From Pseudonocardia alni (lineage in GTDB: Bacteria; Actinomycetota; Actinomycetes; Mycobacteriales; Pseudonocardiaceae): 64,000 nucleotides of DNA. The DNA is taken from NCBI RefSeq assembly GCF_002813375.1, contig NZ_PHUJ01000003.1, positions 5,084,001 to 5,148,000 of the forward strand, given 5' to 3'. Of this stretch, positions 47,902 through 56,148 are shown piece by piece (positions within the stretch are counted from its first letter, which is position 1; every line of letters starts with the position of its first letter). The notes under the pieces are model-generated. The model ran no database searches. It worked only from the letters and a program-made list of their open reading frames with translations, and was not told where the DNA came from. Position numbers and translations under genes: made by a program.

Positions 47902-49458
47902 ATGACCGTTCCCGAACCGACCCGGCGGGACCCCTCCCGCGACGCGGACGGCGACGGGGGAGGGCTCGCCGAGTTCGGCTACAGCCAGACCCTCGACCGC
48001 AGCATCGGCAAGTTCGCCAGCTTCGCGGCCGGGATCAGCTACATCTCGATCCTGACCGGCACGTTCCAGCTGTTCTACTTCGGCTTCGGCACCGGCGGCG
48101 CGGCCTACTGGTGGTCCTGGCCGATGGTGTTCGCCGGCCAGTTCATGGTCGCGCTGTCCTTCGCCGAGCTGGCCGGGCGCTACCCGGTCGCCGGGTCGGT
48201 CTACAACTGGTCCAAGCAGCTGGCCGGGCCGACCGTGTCCTGGCTGGCCGGCTGGATGATGTTCACCGCCTCGGTGGTGTCGCTGGCGGCGGTCGCGCTG
48301 GCCGCGCAGCTGACGTTCCCGCAGATCTGGTCGGGTTTCCAGCTCGTCGGCGACGCCTCCGACGCGGGCGACGCCGCCGTCAACGGCGTGCTGCTCGGCG
48401 CGATCCTGATCGTGCTCACCACGGTGATCAACGCGGTCGGGGTGAAGCTGATGGCGCGGATCAACTCCACCGGGGTGTTCATCGAGCTGATCGCCGCCGT
48501 CGTCATCGTCGTGGCGCTGCTGCTGAGCATCCGCAACCCCGTCTCGGTGCTGTTCGAGACCCCGGCGCCGGCGGCGGGCGGCGGCGGCTACTTCGGCACG
48601 TTCCTGGTCGCGGCGCTCGCCTCGGCCTACGTGATGTACGGCTTCGACACCGCCAGCTCGCTCGGCGAGGAGACGGTCGACCCGCGGCGCACCGCCCCGG
48701 CGGCGATCCTGCGCGCGGTCGTCGCGTCGTTCGTGCTCGGTGGGCTGATCCTGCTCGGGATCATCCTGGCCGCACCGGACCTGGCCGACCCGCGCCTGGG
48801 CAGCAAGGACGGCGGCGGGCAGCTCGTGCTGCTGGAGGTCGCCGGCGGCACGATCGGCCGGGTCTTCCTGATCACCATCAGCATCGCGGTGATCGTCTGC
48901 CTGCTCGCGGTGCACACCGCGGCGATCCGGCTGATGTTCGCGATGGCCCGCGACAACGCACTGCCCGCCGGCTCCGTGCTGGCGCGGATCGACCCGAAGC
49001 ACAAGACGCCGGTGGTGCCGGCGATCGTCGTCGGGCTGGTCGCAATCCTGATCCTGGTCGCGAACATCGGCGTGCCCGAGGTCTTCACCGCGGTCACCAG
49101 CGTCGCGATCATCATGATCTACATCGCGTACCTGCTGGTCACGGTGCCGATGCTGGTGCGGCGGCTGCGCGGGCAGTGGCCGGACGAGGGCCAGAAGGGG
49201 TACTTCTCGCTGGGGCGTCTCGGCCTGCCGGTGAACGTGCTCGCGGTGCTGTGGGGCGCGGCGATGGCGATCAACCTGGCCTGGCCGCGCGAGGAGGTCT
49301 ACGGCACCGGGTGGCTGCGGTTCATCGCGTTCCTGTTCATCGGGGTCGTGGCGCTGGCCGGGCTGGCGTGGTTCCGGCTGCGCGGCCGCCACGGGCTGGG
49401 CTGTCTGCCCGAGCACCGGGCGAAGGAGATCGAGCAGGGCATGGGGGAGACGGCGTGA
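47902..49458 (+). CDS. APC-superfamily permease
   Basis: 518 residues, 12 predicted membrane helices. Begins ESLDR-like SQTLDRSIGKFASFAAGISY, then FYFGFGTGGAAYWWSWPMVF, SFAELAGRYPVAGSVYNWSK (the APC signature on helix 3/4) and YVMYGFDTASSLGEETVDPR near the substrate site. Amino-acid/polyamine/choline family; the operon suggests the substrate is the alcohol or amine oxidised by its neighbours. ATG has GGAGG 7 nt upstream. Overlaps the next gene by 4 nt. Confidence 0.87.
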   Translation: MTVPEPTRRDPSRDADGDGGGLAEFGYSQTLDRSIGKFASFAAGISYISILTGTFQLFYFGFGTGGAAYWWSWPMVFAGQFMVALSFAELAGRYPVAGSVYNWSKQLAGPTVSWLAGWMMFTASVVSLAAVALAAQLTFPQIWSGFQLVGDASDAGDAAVNGVLLGAILIVLTTVINAVGVKLMARINSTGVFIELIAAVVIVVALLLSIRNPVSVLFETPAPAAGGGGYFGTFLVAALASAYVMYGFDTASSLGEETVDPRRTAPAAILRAVVASFVLGGLILLGIILAAPDLADPRLGSKDGGGQLVLLEVAGGTIGRVFLITISIAVIVCLLAVHTAAIRLMFAMARDNALPAGSVLARIDPKHKTPVVPAIVVGLVAILILVANIGVPEVFTAVTSVAIIMIYIAYLLVTVPMLVRRLRGQWPDEGQKGYFSLGRLGLPVNVLAVLWGAAMAINLAWPREEVYGTGWLRFIAFLFIGVVALAGLAWFRLRGRHGLGCLPEHRAKEIEQGMGETA

Positions 49459-51014
49459 CCGACCGGTTCGACTACATCGTGGTGGGTGGCGGCTCGGCGG
49501 GCTGCGCGCTCGCCGCGCGGCTCTCGGAGGACCCCGCGGCGCGGGTGCTGCTGCTGGAGGCGGGCCCGTCCGACGTCGGCGACCCGAACATCCTGCGGCT
49601 CACCGACTGGATGGCGCTGCTCGACTCCGGCTACGACTGGGACTACCCGGTCGAGCCGCAGGAGCGCGGCAACTCCCACATGCGCCACGCCCGCGCGAAG
49701 GTGCTCGGCGGCTGCGGCTCGCACAACTCCTGCATCGCCTTCTGGACCCCGCGCGAGGACCTCGACGAGTGGGCCGCGTCCGGCCTGACCGGCTGGTCCG
49801 CCGACGAGTGCTGGCCGCTGATCCGGCGCCTGGAGACCAACGACGGCGACTGGGACGGCCACGGCCGCTCCGGCCCGGTCAACCTCATGCAGATCCCCGC
49901 GAAGGACCCCTGCGGCGACGCCGTGCTGGCCGCCGCCGCGCAGGTCGGCATGCCGACGGTGCGGTTCAACGAGGGCCACACCGTCACCGACGGCGCCGGG
50001 TACTTCCAGATCAACTCCTTCCCCGACGGCACCCGCGCCTCGGCGTCGGTGTCCTACCTGCATCCGATCCTGGGCTCGCGCCCGAACCTGGAGGTGCGCA
50101 CCGACTGCTGGGCCTCGCAGGTGCTGTTCGACGGCACCCGCGCCACCGGCGTCGAGTACCAGCGGGGGATCGGCCCGGGCCGCGAGACCGCGCACGCCGA
50201 GCGCGAGGTGATCCTCTCCGCGGGGGCGATCGACACCCCGAAGCTGCTGATGCTCTCGGGCATCGGCCCGGGGGAGCACCTGCGCGAGTTCGGCATCGAG
50301 GTCCGCTCGGACCTGCCCGGCGTCGGCTCGAACCTCGACGACCACGTCGAGGGCCTGGTCTTCTGGGACGCGGCGAAGCCGATGGTCACCGAGTCGACGC
50401 AGTGGTGGGAGATCGGGCTGTTCGCCCGTACCGACCCGGCCCTGGACCGGCCGGACCTGATGATGCACTACGGCTCGGTGCCGTTCGACATGAACACGCT
50501 GCGGTGGGGCTACCCGACCACCGACAACGGGTTCTGCCTCACCCCGAACGTCACCCGTGGCCGGTCCCGGGGGACCGTGCGGCTGCGCACCCGCGACTTC
50601 CGGGACCGGGCCCGGGTCGACCCGCGCTACTTCACCGACCCCGAGGGCCACGACATGCGGGTGATGACCGCGGGCGTCCGGCTGGCCCGCCGCATCGCCG
50701 AGCAGCCGCAGCTGAAGGAGTGGATCGCCGCCGAGCTGGCGCCGGGCCCGGACGCCGTGACCGACGACGAGCTCGCCGACTACATCACCAAGACCCACAA
50801 CACCGTGTACCACCCGGCGTGCACCGCGCGGATGGGCGCCGACGGCGACCCGGGCGCCGTCCTGGACCCGCAGCTGCGGGTCCGCGGGGTGCAGGGTCTG
50901 CGGGTCGCCGACGCGTCGGCGATGCCCTTCCTGCCGGCGATCAACCCGAACATCACCACGATGATGATCGGGGAGAAGAGCTCGGACCTGGTGCGGGCCG
51001 CGCACGCCGGCTGA
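49455..51014 (+). CDS. GMC oxidoreductase, choline dehydrogenase-like
   Basis: 519 residues, FAD flavoprotein. ADP-binding YIVVGGGSAGCALAARLSED, GMC signature 1 region ARAKVLGGCGSHNSCIAFWT, signature 2 GAIDTPKLLMLSGIGPGEHL, and the active-site C-terminus TVYHPACTARMGADGDPGAV with INPNITTMMIGEK. The HPACTARMG plus NPNIT pair gives the His/Asn proton-relay of choline and related alcohol dehydrogenases. It catalyses alcohol to aldehyde, feeding the ALDH two genes upstream. GTG start overlaps the permease stop; the frame is open far upstream but lies inside the permease gene. Confidence 0.88.
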   Translation: MTDRFDYIVVGGGSAGCALAARLSEDPAARVLLLEAGPSDVGDPNILRLTDWMALLDSGYDWDYPVEPQERGNSHMRHARAKVLGGCGSHNSCIAFWTPREDLDEWAASGLTGWSADECWPLIRRLETNDGDWDGHGRSGPVNLMQIPAKDPCGDAVLAAAAQVGMPTVRFNEGHTVTDGAGYFQINSFPDGTRASASVSYLHPILGSRPNLEVRTDCWASQVLFDGTRATGVEYQRGIGPGRETAHAEREVILSAGAIDTPKLLMLSGIGPGEHLREFGIEVRSDLPGVGSNLDDHVEGLVFWDAAKPMVTESTQWWEIGLFARTDPALDRPDLMMHYGSVPFDMNTLRWGYPTTDNGFCLTPNVTRGRSRGTVRLRTRDFRDRARVDPRYFTDPEGHDMRVMTAGVRLARRIAEQPQLKEWIAAELAPGPDAVTDDELADYITKTHNTVYHPACTARMGADGDPGAVLDPQLRVRGVQGLRVADASAMPFLPAINPNITTMMIGEKSSDLVRAAHAG

Positions 51015-51036
51015 CCCGACCGGCCCGGCTCAGCCG

Positions 51037-51156
51037 GGAACGGGCCGCCAGGAGCCGGTCGACGAGGTCGTCGACCGGGACGTCGTCGGCGGAGTTGTCC
51101 AGCGTCACGTGCGTCGCGCCGGTCCGGTGGACGAGGTCACGCTCGAGCCCGCCACG
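51037..51156 (-). pseudogene. Fragment of an AAA/nucleotide-kinase-like gene (C-terminal scrap)
   Basis: About 40 codons reading GLERDLVHRTGATHVTLDNS, then ADDVPVDDLVDRLLAARSRL, which looks like the C-terminal tail of an ATP-binding kinase-type protein (TGATHVxLDNS...PVDxLVDRLL), without any start codon, P-loop or domain front. It lies between the GMC gene and the GH3 gene and is abruptly joined to the GH3 3' end. Probably a remnant left by deletion. Confidence 0.45.
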
Positions 51157-51166
51157 GGCTGACCGC

Positions 51167-53605
51167 TCAGCCCTCGCCGACGACCTCCACCGTCGCGTGC
51201 AGCGGGGTGTCGGACACGGAGAACCCGAGGTGCAGGTCGTAGGTCCCCGGCTCGGTCGCCCACGTCCCGCCCGCACGGTGGCGGAACGCGCGCCGTGACA
51301 CCGCCACGGTGGCCGTCGTCGTGCCGGGGGCGGCGTCGACGACCGCCCAGCCGGCCAGCCGGCGGGCGGGCCGCTCGACGTCGGAGCCGGGCCGGGACAG
51401 GTAGGCCTGCACGACCTGGCGGCCCGCCCGGTGGCCGGTGTTGGTCAGGGTGACCGTCACCGCGACGCCGTCGGCCGACCAGGGCCCGGCGACGGCGTCG
51501 TCGAGGGTCCAGGTGGTGTAGCCGAGCCCGTGCCCGAACGGGTAGGCCGGCGTCTCGCCGTGGCGCAGCCAGTTGCGGTGCCCGACGTGCACGCCCTCGT
51601 CGTAGCGCAGGACGCCGCCGGTCGGGCGCCCGGAGAGCACCGAGCGCTCCTCGCCGGTGGCGGGCCAGGTGGTCGGCAGCCGCCCGCCCGGCTCGGCGTG
51701 CCCGAGCAGCACGTCGGCGACGGCGTCGCCGAAGCGCTCGCCGCCGAACCAGCCGAGCAGCACCGCGGCCACCTCGTCGCGCCAGGGCAGCAGCACCGGG
51801 GCACCGGAGTTGACCACCACCACGGTGCGCGGGTTGGCCGCGGCGACGGCCCGGACCAGGTCGTCCTGGTGGCCGGGCAGCGCCAGCGAGGTGCGGTCGA
51901 AGCCCTCGCTCTCGATCCGGTCGCTGGTCCCGACCACGACGACGGCGACGTCGCAGGCCGCCGCCAGCGCGGCCGCCGCGGCCACCTCGGTCTGCGGGTC
52001 GGCGACGACGGTCTCGGTCCCGACGGTGAGCGCGAACAGTGCCATGCCGGCCTCGCCGCCGGACGGGCGGAACCGGAACACCAGGTCGACCGGTCCGTCG
52101 GTGCCGACCTCCCCGGTCACCGAGGGGGCCTCGAAGATCGCCGCGCCCGGACCCTCGTCGCCGGTCAGGACGGCCTCGGTGTCGAGCACCGCCGTCCCGT
52201 CGGCGTGCACCGTCACGTGCCCGACGGCGGCGGCCCCGACCCGGTGCGTCCCGGGCTCGGGTGCCCACCGTGCCGACACCTCGACGGTCTCGGCGCCGTC
52301 GGGGATCTCGGCGCCCATCCAGATCAGCGAGGCGCCGAGCCGGTGCTCGCTGCGCAGCGCGGAGCCGTCCGCGGCGCGGAACACCGCGCGCAGTCCGGGT
52401 TCCCCGGTGACCGGGTCGGTGACCGTGGCCGGGTCGAAGGGCTGCACGCCCTCGGCGACCTGCGCGCCCAGCCGGTACCGCACCCGGTCCTCGCCGAGCG
52501 CGGCGCGCAGCCCGTCCAGCGGCGCGACGACCGCGGCAGGTCGGACCGTGGCGCTCCCGCCGCCCTGGGTGCGGGCGAGCGCGGCGTTGTGCCCGAGCAC
52601 CGCGACCGTGCCGAGCGACGAGGCGTCCCACGGCAGCTCGCCGGTGTTGCGCAGCAGGACGCTGCCCGCGGCGGCGAGCCCGCGGGCCACGGCGGCGCCG
52701 TCCTCGGCGGCCGGGACGGCGGGCGGCGTCGGTGCCCCCTCCAGCGCGCCGACCCGGGCGGCCAGGCGCAGCAGCCTCCGCAGCTTGCCGTCGACGACGG
52801 ATTCCTCGACCTCGCCGTCGCGCACCGCGGCGACCAGGCGCTCGCCCCAGGCGCCCACCGGGCCGGGCATCACCAGGTGCTGCTCGGCGCGCGCCGACGC
52901 GACCGTGGTGCGCACCGCGCCCCAGTCCGACATCACGAGCCCGTCGAAGCCCCACTCGCCGGTGAGCGGCTCGGCGAGCAGCGGGTTCTCGCTCATCGTC
53001 GCGCCGTTGACGGCGTTGTAGGCCGACATCACCGCCCACGCCCCGGCCCGGGTGACGGCCGGTTCGAACGCGGCCAGGTACAGCTCGTGCAGCGCCCGCT
53101 CGTCGACCGCGTTGTCCACGGTGAAGCGCTCGGACTCGGCGTCGTTGGCGACGTAGTGCTTCGGTGTCGCGGCGACCCCGTGCGCCTGCAGCCCCTCCAC
53201 GTAGGCCGCGGCGAGCTCGCCGGTCAGCAGCGGGTCCTCCGACAGCGCCTCGAAGTGGCGGCCGCCGAAGGGGGTGCGGTGCAGGTTGATCGTCGGCCCG
53301 AGGACGACGTCGGCGTGCTGCCGGCGGGCCTCGGCGCCCAGGGCCGAGCCGTAGCGGCGGGCGAGCTCCGGGTCCCAGGTCGCCCCCAGTGCCGTCGACG
53401 ACGGCAGCGACAGTGACGGCGACCGCTCGTCGAAGCTCTCCCCGCGCACCCCGGACGGGCCGTCCGACAGCACCATCCGGCGCAGCCCGATCGCGGGCTC
53501 GGCCGGGGTGGACCAGAAGTCGGCCCCGGTCAGCAGCCGGACCTTCGCCTCCAGATCGAGCCGGGCGATGAGCGTGGTGAGCAGGTCCTCGTCGACGGAA
53601 GGCAT
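51167..53605 (-). CDS. Glycoside hydrolase family 3 beta-glucosidase, PA14-type insertion
   Basis: 812 residues, no signal peptide, so cytoplasmic. N-terminal barrel (LTGADFWSTPAEPAIGLRRM; VVLGPTINLHRTPFGGRHFE; ATPKHYVANDAESERFTVDN) with the nucleophile Asp in GLVMSDWGAV; second GH3 domain with VAVLGHNAALARTQGGGSAT; a PA14-like beta insertion around residues 400-520; C-terminal fibronectin-like part (TLTNTGHRAGRQVVQAYLSR). Cleaves beta-linked oligosaccharides or glycosides taken into the cell. ATG at 53605 is leaderless: TACGGT (minus, 53612-53617), 6 nt, ATG. Divergent TetR is the likely regulator. Confidence 0.9.
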   Translation of the reverse strand: MPSVDEDLLTTLIARLDLEAKVRLLTGADFWSTPAEPAIGLRRMVLSDGPSGVRGESFDERSPSLSLPSSTALGATWDPELARRYGSALGAEARRQHADVVLGPTINLHRTPFGGRHFEALSEDPLLTGELAAAYVEGLQAHGVAATPKHYVANDAESERFTVDNAVDERALHELYLAAFEPAVTRAGAWAVMSAYNAVNGATMSENPLLAEPLTGEWGFDGLVMSDWGAVRTTVASARAEQHLVMPGPVGAWGERLVAAVRDGEVEESVVDGKLRRLLRLAARVGALEGAPTPPAVPAAEDGAAVARGLAAAGSVLLRNTGELPWDASSLGTVAVLGHNAALARTQGGGSATVRPAAVVAPLDGLRAALGEDRVRYRLGAQVAEGVQPFDPATVTDPVTGEPGLRAVFRAADGSALRSEHRLGASLIWMGAEIPDGAETVEVSARWAPEPGTHRVGAAAVGHVTVHADGTAVLDTEAVLTGDEGPGAAIFEAPSVTGEVGTDGPVDLVFRFRPSGGEAGMALFALTVGTETVVADPQTEVAAAAALAAACDVAVVVVGTSDRIESEGFDRTSLALPGHQDDLVRAVAAANPRTVVVVNSGAPVLLPWRDEVAAVLLGWFGGERFGDAVADVLLGHAEPGGRLPTTWPATGEERSVLSGRPTGGVLRYDEGVHVGHRNWLRHGETPAYPFGHGLGYTTWTLDDAVAGPWSADGVAVTVTLTNTGHRAGRQVVQAYLSRPGSDVERPARRLAGWAVVDAAPGTTTATVAVSRRAFRHRAGGTWATEPGTYDLHLGFSVSDTPLHATVEVVGEG

Positions 53606-53653
53606 GGGGCCACCGTACCCGTGAAAACCTAGTGACACTCGGGATTCGTGGGT

Positions 53654-53659
53654 TAGCCT
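53654..53659 (+). promoter_or_regulatory. -10 box of leaderless tetR gene
   Basis: TAGCCT, 6 nt, GTG at 53666. The 60-nt spacer to the divergent GH3 gene also holds an imperfect inverted repeat ACCCGTGAA ... TTCGTGGGT that could be the TetR operator. Confidence 0.6.
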
Positions 53660-53665
53660 CGACCG

Positions 53666-54316
53666 GTGACGACGGGACGCGGGCGCTACGCCAAGGGGCG
53701 GCAGCGGCGGGAGCAGATCCTGGACACGGCGCTGGAGGTGTTCGCGACCGGCGGCTTCCACGCGTCGTCGACGAAGGAGATCGCGCGCCGGGTCGGGGTC
53801 AGCGAGCCGACCCTGTTCCACTACTTCGGGTCCAAGCAGGCGCTGCTGGTCGCGGTGCTGCAGGCCCGCGACGAGCGCTCCGCCGCCGCGCGCGCCGAGC
53901 CCGGGAGCGGCCCCGAGGCGCTGCTGGAGACCGTGCGCGACAACGGGTCCGAGCCCGGTCTGGTCCGGCTGTACGCGGTCACCTCGGCCGAGGCGACCGA
54001 CCCGGGCCACGCCGCCCACGACTGGTTCGCCCGGCGCTACGACCGGCTGCGGACCGCGCTCGCCGCGGAGCTGGAGCCCGGAGCGGGTCCGGGTGCGGAC
54101 CCCGGTGCCGACCCCGGAGCCGGCGCGGCGCCCGCCGGGGAGCTCACCCCGGACCGGGTGGCCCGGCTGCTGCTGGCCGCGGCCGACGGGCTGCAGGTCC
54201 AGTGGCTGCTCGACCGCCCTCCCGGCGGCGCCCCGGTCGCCCCGGCCGACCCCGGCGGGTTCGACATGGCGGCCGACCTGCGTGCCCTCGTCGCGGCGCT
54301 CGTCCCGCCGCGGTGA
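53666..54316 (+). CDS. TetR-family regulator next to GH3 glucosidase
   Basis: 216 residues. Helix-turn-helix GRQRREQILDTALEVFATGG, then KEIARRVGVSEPTLFHYFGS and KQALLVAVLQARDERS. The C-terminal ligand domain contains a low-complexity insertion of Gly/Ala/Asp/Pro repeats (about residues 135-152, GAGPGADPGADPGAG), unusual for TetR proteins. Divergent from the glucosidase gene, which it probably controls. Confidence 0.85.
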   Translation: MTTGRGRYAKGRQRREQILDTALEVFATGGFHASSTKEIARRVGVSEPTLFHYFGSKQALLVAVLQARDERSAAARAEPGSGPEALLETVRDNGSEPGLVRLYAVTSAEATDPGHAAHDWFARRYDRLRTALAAELEPGAGPGADPGADPGAGAAPAGELTPDRVARLLLAAADGLQVQWLLDRPPGGAPVAPADPGGFDMAADLRALVAALVPPR

Positions 54317-54332
54317 CGACGCCCGGGGGCGC

Positions 54333-55100
54333 TCAGCGGGTCCAGAGCGCGGCGGGCAGCTCCCGCGCCGCCTCCACCAGGCTCGGCCCGTACCAGGTCA
54401 GCAGCCGCCCGCTGACCAGCGCCGACGGCGCGTCGAACGCCTCGGGCCCGTCGTCGGCGGTGAACAGGTACGGCTCGTCGGGCAGCACGACGAGGTCGTG
54501 CTCCGGCAGCGCCGCGGGGTCGATCCGCGGGTAGCGCTCGGGGGAGCCGGCGAGTGCGTTGTCGATCCCGATCCGGTCCAGCACCGCGCCGGTGAAGGTG
54601 TCCGAGCCGACGGCCATCCACGGCCGCCGCCAGATCGGCACCACGGCGCGCCGCCGCGGCGACGCGGGCTCGACGTCGGCCCACAGCTCGCGGGCCTCGC
54701 GCAGCCAGCCGGGTTCGCCGAGCCCGCAGGCGTCGAGCAGTCGGCCCAGCGAGGCGAGGCCGCCGTCGACGTCGCGGATGTCGGTGACGTAGACCGGCAG
54801 CCCCGCGGCGCGCAGCGCGTCCAGATCGGGGAGGCGGTTCTCCTCCTGGTTGGCGACGACCAGGTCCGGGGCCAGCGCGACGATCCGCTCGACGTCGGGG
54901 TTCTTCGTCCCCCGGATCCGTTCCGCGCCGAGGTCGCCGGGGTGGGTGCACCAGTCGGTCGCGCCGACGACGATGCCGGGCGCGGTCGCCTCCAGTGCCT
55001 CGGTCAGCGACGGCACGATCGACACGACCCGCCGCACGCTGCCCGGGACTCCGACCTCGCGTCCCTCGTCGTCGACCGGTGCCGCAGTCCGCGCAGTCAT
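54333..55100 (-). CDS. BtuF-like helical-backbone metal receptor, cytoplasmic
   Basis: 255 residues of the periplasmic-binding-protein type: RVVSIVPSLTEALEATAPGI, VGATDWCTHPGDLG, RIRGTKNPDVERIVALAPDL, VVANQEENRLPDLDALRAAG, WRRPWMAVGSDTFTGAVLDR. This is the cobalamin/siderophore-receptor fold, but there is no signal peptide or lipobox and no ABC permease beside it, so it is probably not a transport protein in the usual sense. ATG 55100 is leaderless: TACCGT on the minus strand, 7 nt, ATG, which also argues against a missed upstream signal sequence. Confidence 0.75.
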   Translation of the reverse strand: MTARTAAPVDDEGREVGVPGSVRRVVSIVPSLTEALEATAPGIVVGATDWCTHPGDLGAERIRGTKNPDVERIVALAPDLVVANQEENRLPDLDALRAAGLPVYVTDIRDVDGGLASLGRLLDACGLGEPGWLREARELWADVEPASPRRRAVVPIWRRPWMAVGSDTFTGAVLDRIGIDNALAGSPERYPRIDPAALPEHDLVVLPDEPYLFTADDGPEAFDAPSALVSGRLLTWYGPSLVEAARELPAALWTR

Positions 55101-55181
55101 GGGGCCGACGGTATCCCGGGGCCGGGCCGGACGCGTCCCCGTCGAGCACCGCGGCCGTCCGCCGGGCCCGCCGACCCCGGT

Positions 55182-56081
55182 TCACCCGTGGTCGGCCAGC
55201 CACCGTGGCCCGTGCCGGACGACGAACGCCCGCAGGTCCCGCACCGGCGCCGTCGGCCGCGGGTCGGCCGCGTGCACCATCCCCAGCGTCCGCACGGTGT
55301 GCGGGCTGCGCACCGGCACCTGCACCACCCCCGGCACGTCCGGCCCGGCGGGGAGCAGCGCGACGCCCAGCCCGGCCCCGACCAGACCGCGCAGCGTCGC
55401 CGTCTCCCCGCCCTCGAACGCCCGGCGCGGGCGGAACCCGGCCTGCGCGCACCACGACTCCACCACCCCCTGCAGCCCGTAACCGCGGGCGAACAGCAGG
55501 AACGGGTCGTCGGCGACCTCGGCGAGGTCCGCGGCACCAGCGCCCGCCAGCCGGTGCCCGGACGGCACCGCGAGGCGCAGCTCCTCCTCGGCCAGCGGGG
55601 TCGCGACCAGGCCCGGCTCGTCGGGCACGGGGGAGGTGAGGGCCAGGTCGACCCGGCCGTCACGGACCCGTTCCAGCAGTGCCGCGTGCGGCACCTGCAC
55701 CAGCTCGATCCGCACCCGCGGGTGGTGCTCCCGGAACTCCCGCAGGATCCCCGGCACCGCGAAGGTGCCCATCGTCCCGAGGAAGCCGAGCGCGACCCGG
55801 CCGGTGACCGGGTCGGCGTCGCCCGCCAGCTCGGCGACGCCCGCACCGAGCTCGGCCAGCGCGGCCTCGGCCCGCGGCAGCAGCGTCCGCCCGGCCGCGG
55901 TCAGCGCCAGCCCGCGCCCGGACCGCCGGAACAGCGCGACGCCCAGTTCGCTCTCCAGCCGGGCGATCGCCCGCGACAGCGTGGGCTGCGGGACCCCGAT
56001 CCGCTCCGCGGCGCGGGTGAGGTGACCGTCGCGCGCGACCGCGACGAAGCGGTGCAGCGCCGGTGCCAACGACTCATGCAT
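55182..56081 (-). CDS. LysR-family regulator of the adjacent MFS gene
   Basis: 299 residues. HTH: LTRAAERIGVPQPTLSRAIA, then RLESELGVALFRRSGRGLAL; C-terminal co-inducer domain with VALGFLGTMGTFAVPGILRE. Divergent from an MFS gene with a strong inverted repeat in the 67-nt spacer, the standard LysR activator layout. The ATG at 56081 is used; a TTG one codon earlier (56084) is also possible and lies in the palindrome. Confidence 0.9.
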   Translation of the reverse strand: MHESLAPALHRFVAVARDGHLTRAAERIGVPQPTLSRAIARLESELGVALFRRSGRGLALTAAGRTLLPRAEAALAELGAGVAELAGDADPVTGRVALGFLGTMGTFAVPGILREFREHHPRVRIELVQVPHAALLERVRDGRVDLALTSPVPDEPGLVATPLAEEELRLAVPSGHRLAGAGAADLAEVADDPFLLFARGYGLQGVVESWCAQAGFRPRRAFEGGETATLRGLVGAGLGVALLPAGPDVPGVVQVPVRSPHTVRTLGMVHAADPRPTAPVRDLRAFVVRHGPRWLADHG

Positions 56082-56113
56082 CAATGCATGCTACCTCGAC
56101 GACACATGCATTG
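56082..56113. promoter_or_regulatory. LysR operator candidate
   Basis: CAATGCATG (56082-56090), 14-nt spacer, CATGCATTG (56105-56113): perfect 9-bp arms, 32 bp in total. It abuts the lysR start codon and lies 35 nt before the MFS ATG, as expected for a site that both represses lysR and activates the exporter. Confidence 0.7.
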
Positions 56114-56148
56114 GACGCATCCGACGCCGACGCCTACGGTCGTGTGCG

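Noticed and set aside
45538..49416. A 1292-codon antisense frame over iclR, the aldehyde dehydrogenase gene and the permease gene
   Set aside because: Low-complexity composition (runs of HRDQ, GGDR) and complete overlap with recognised genes.
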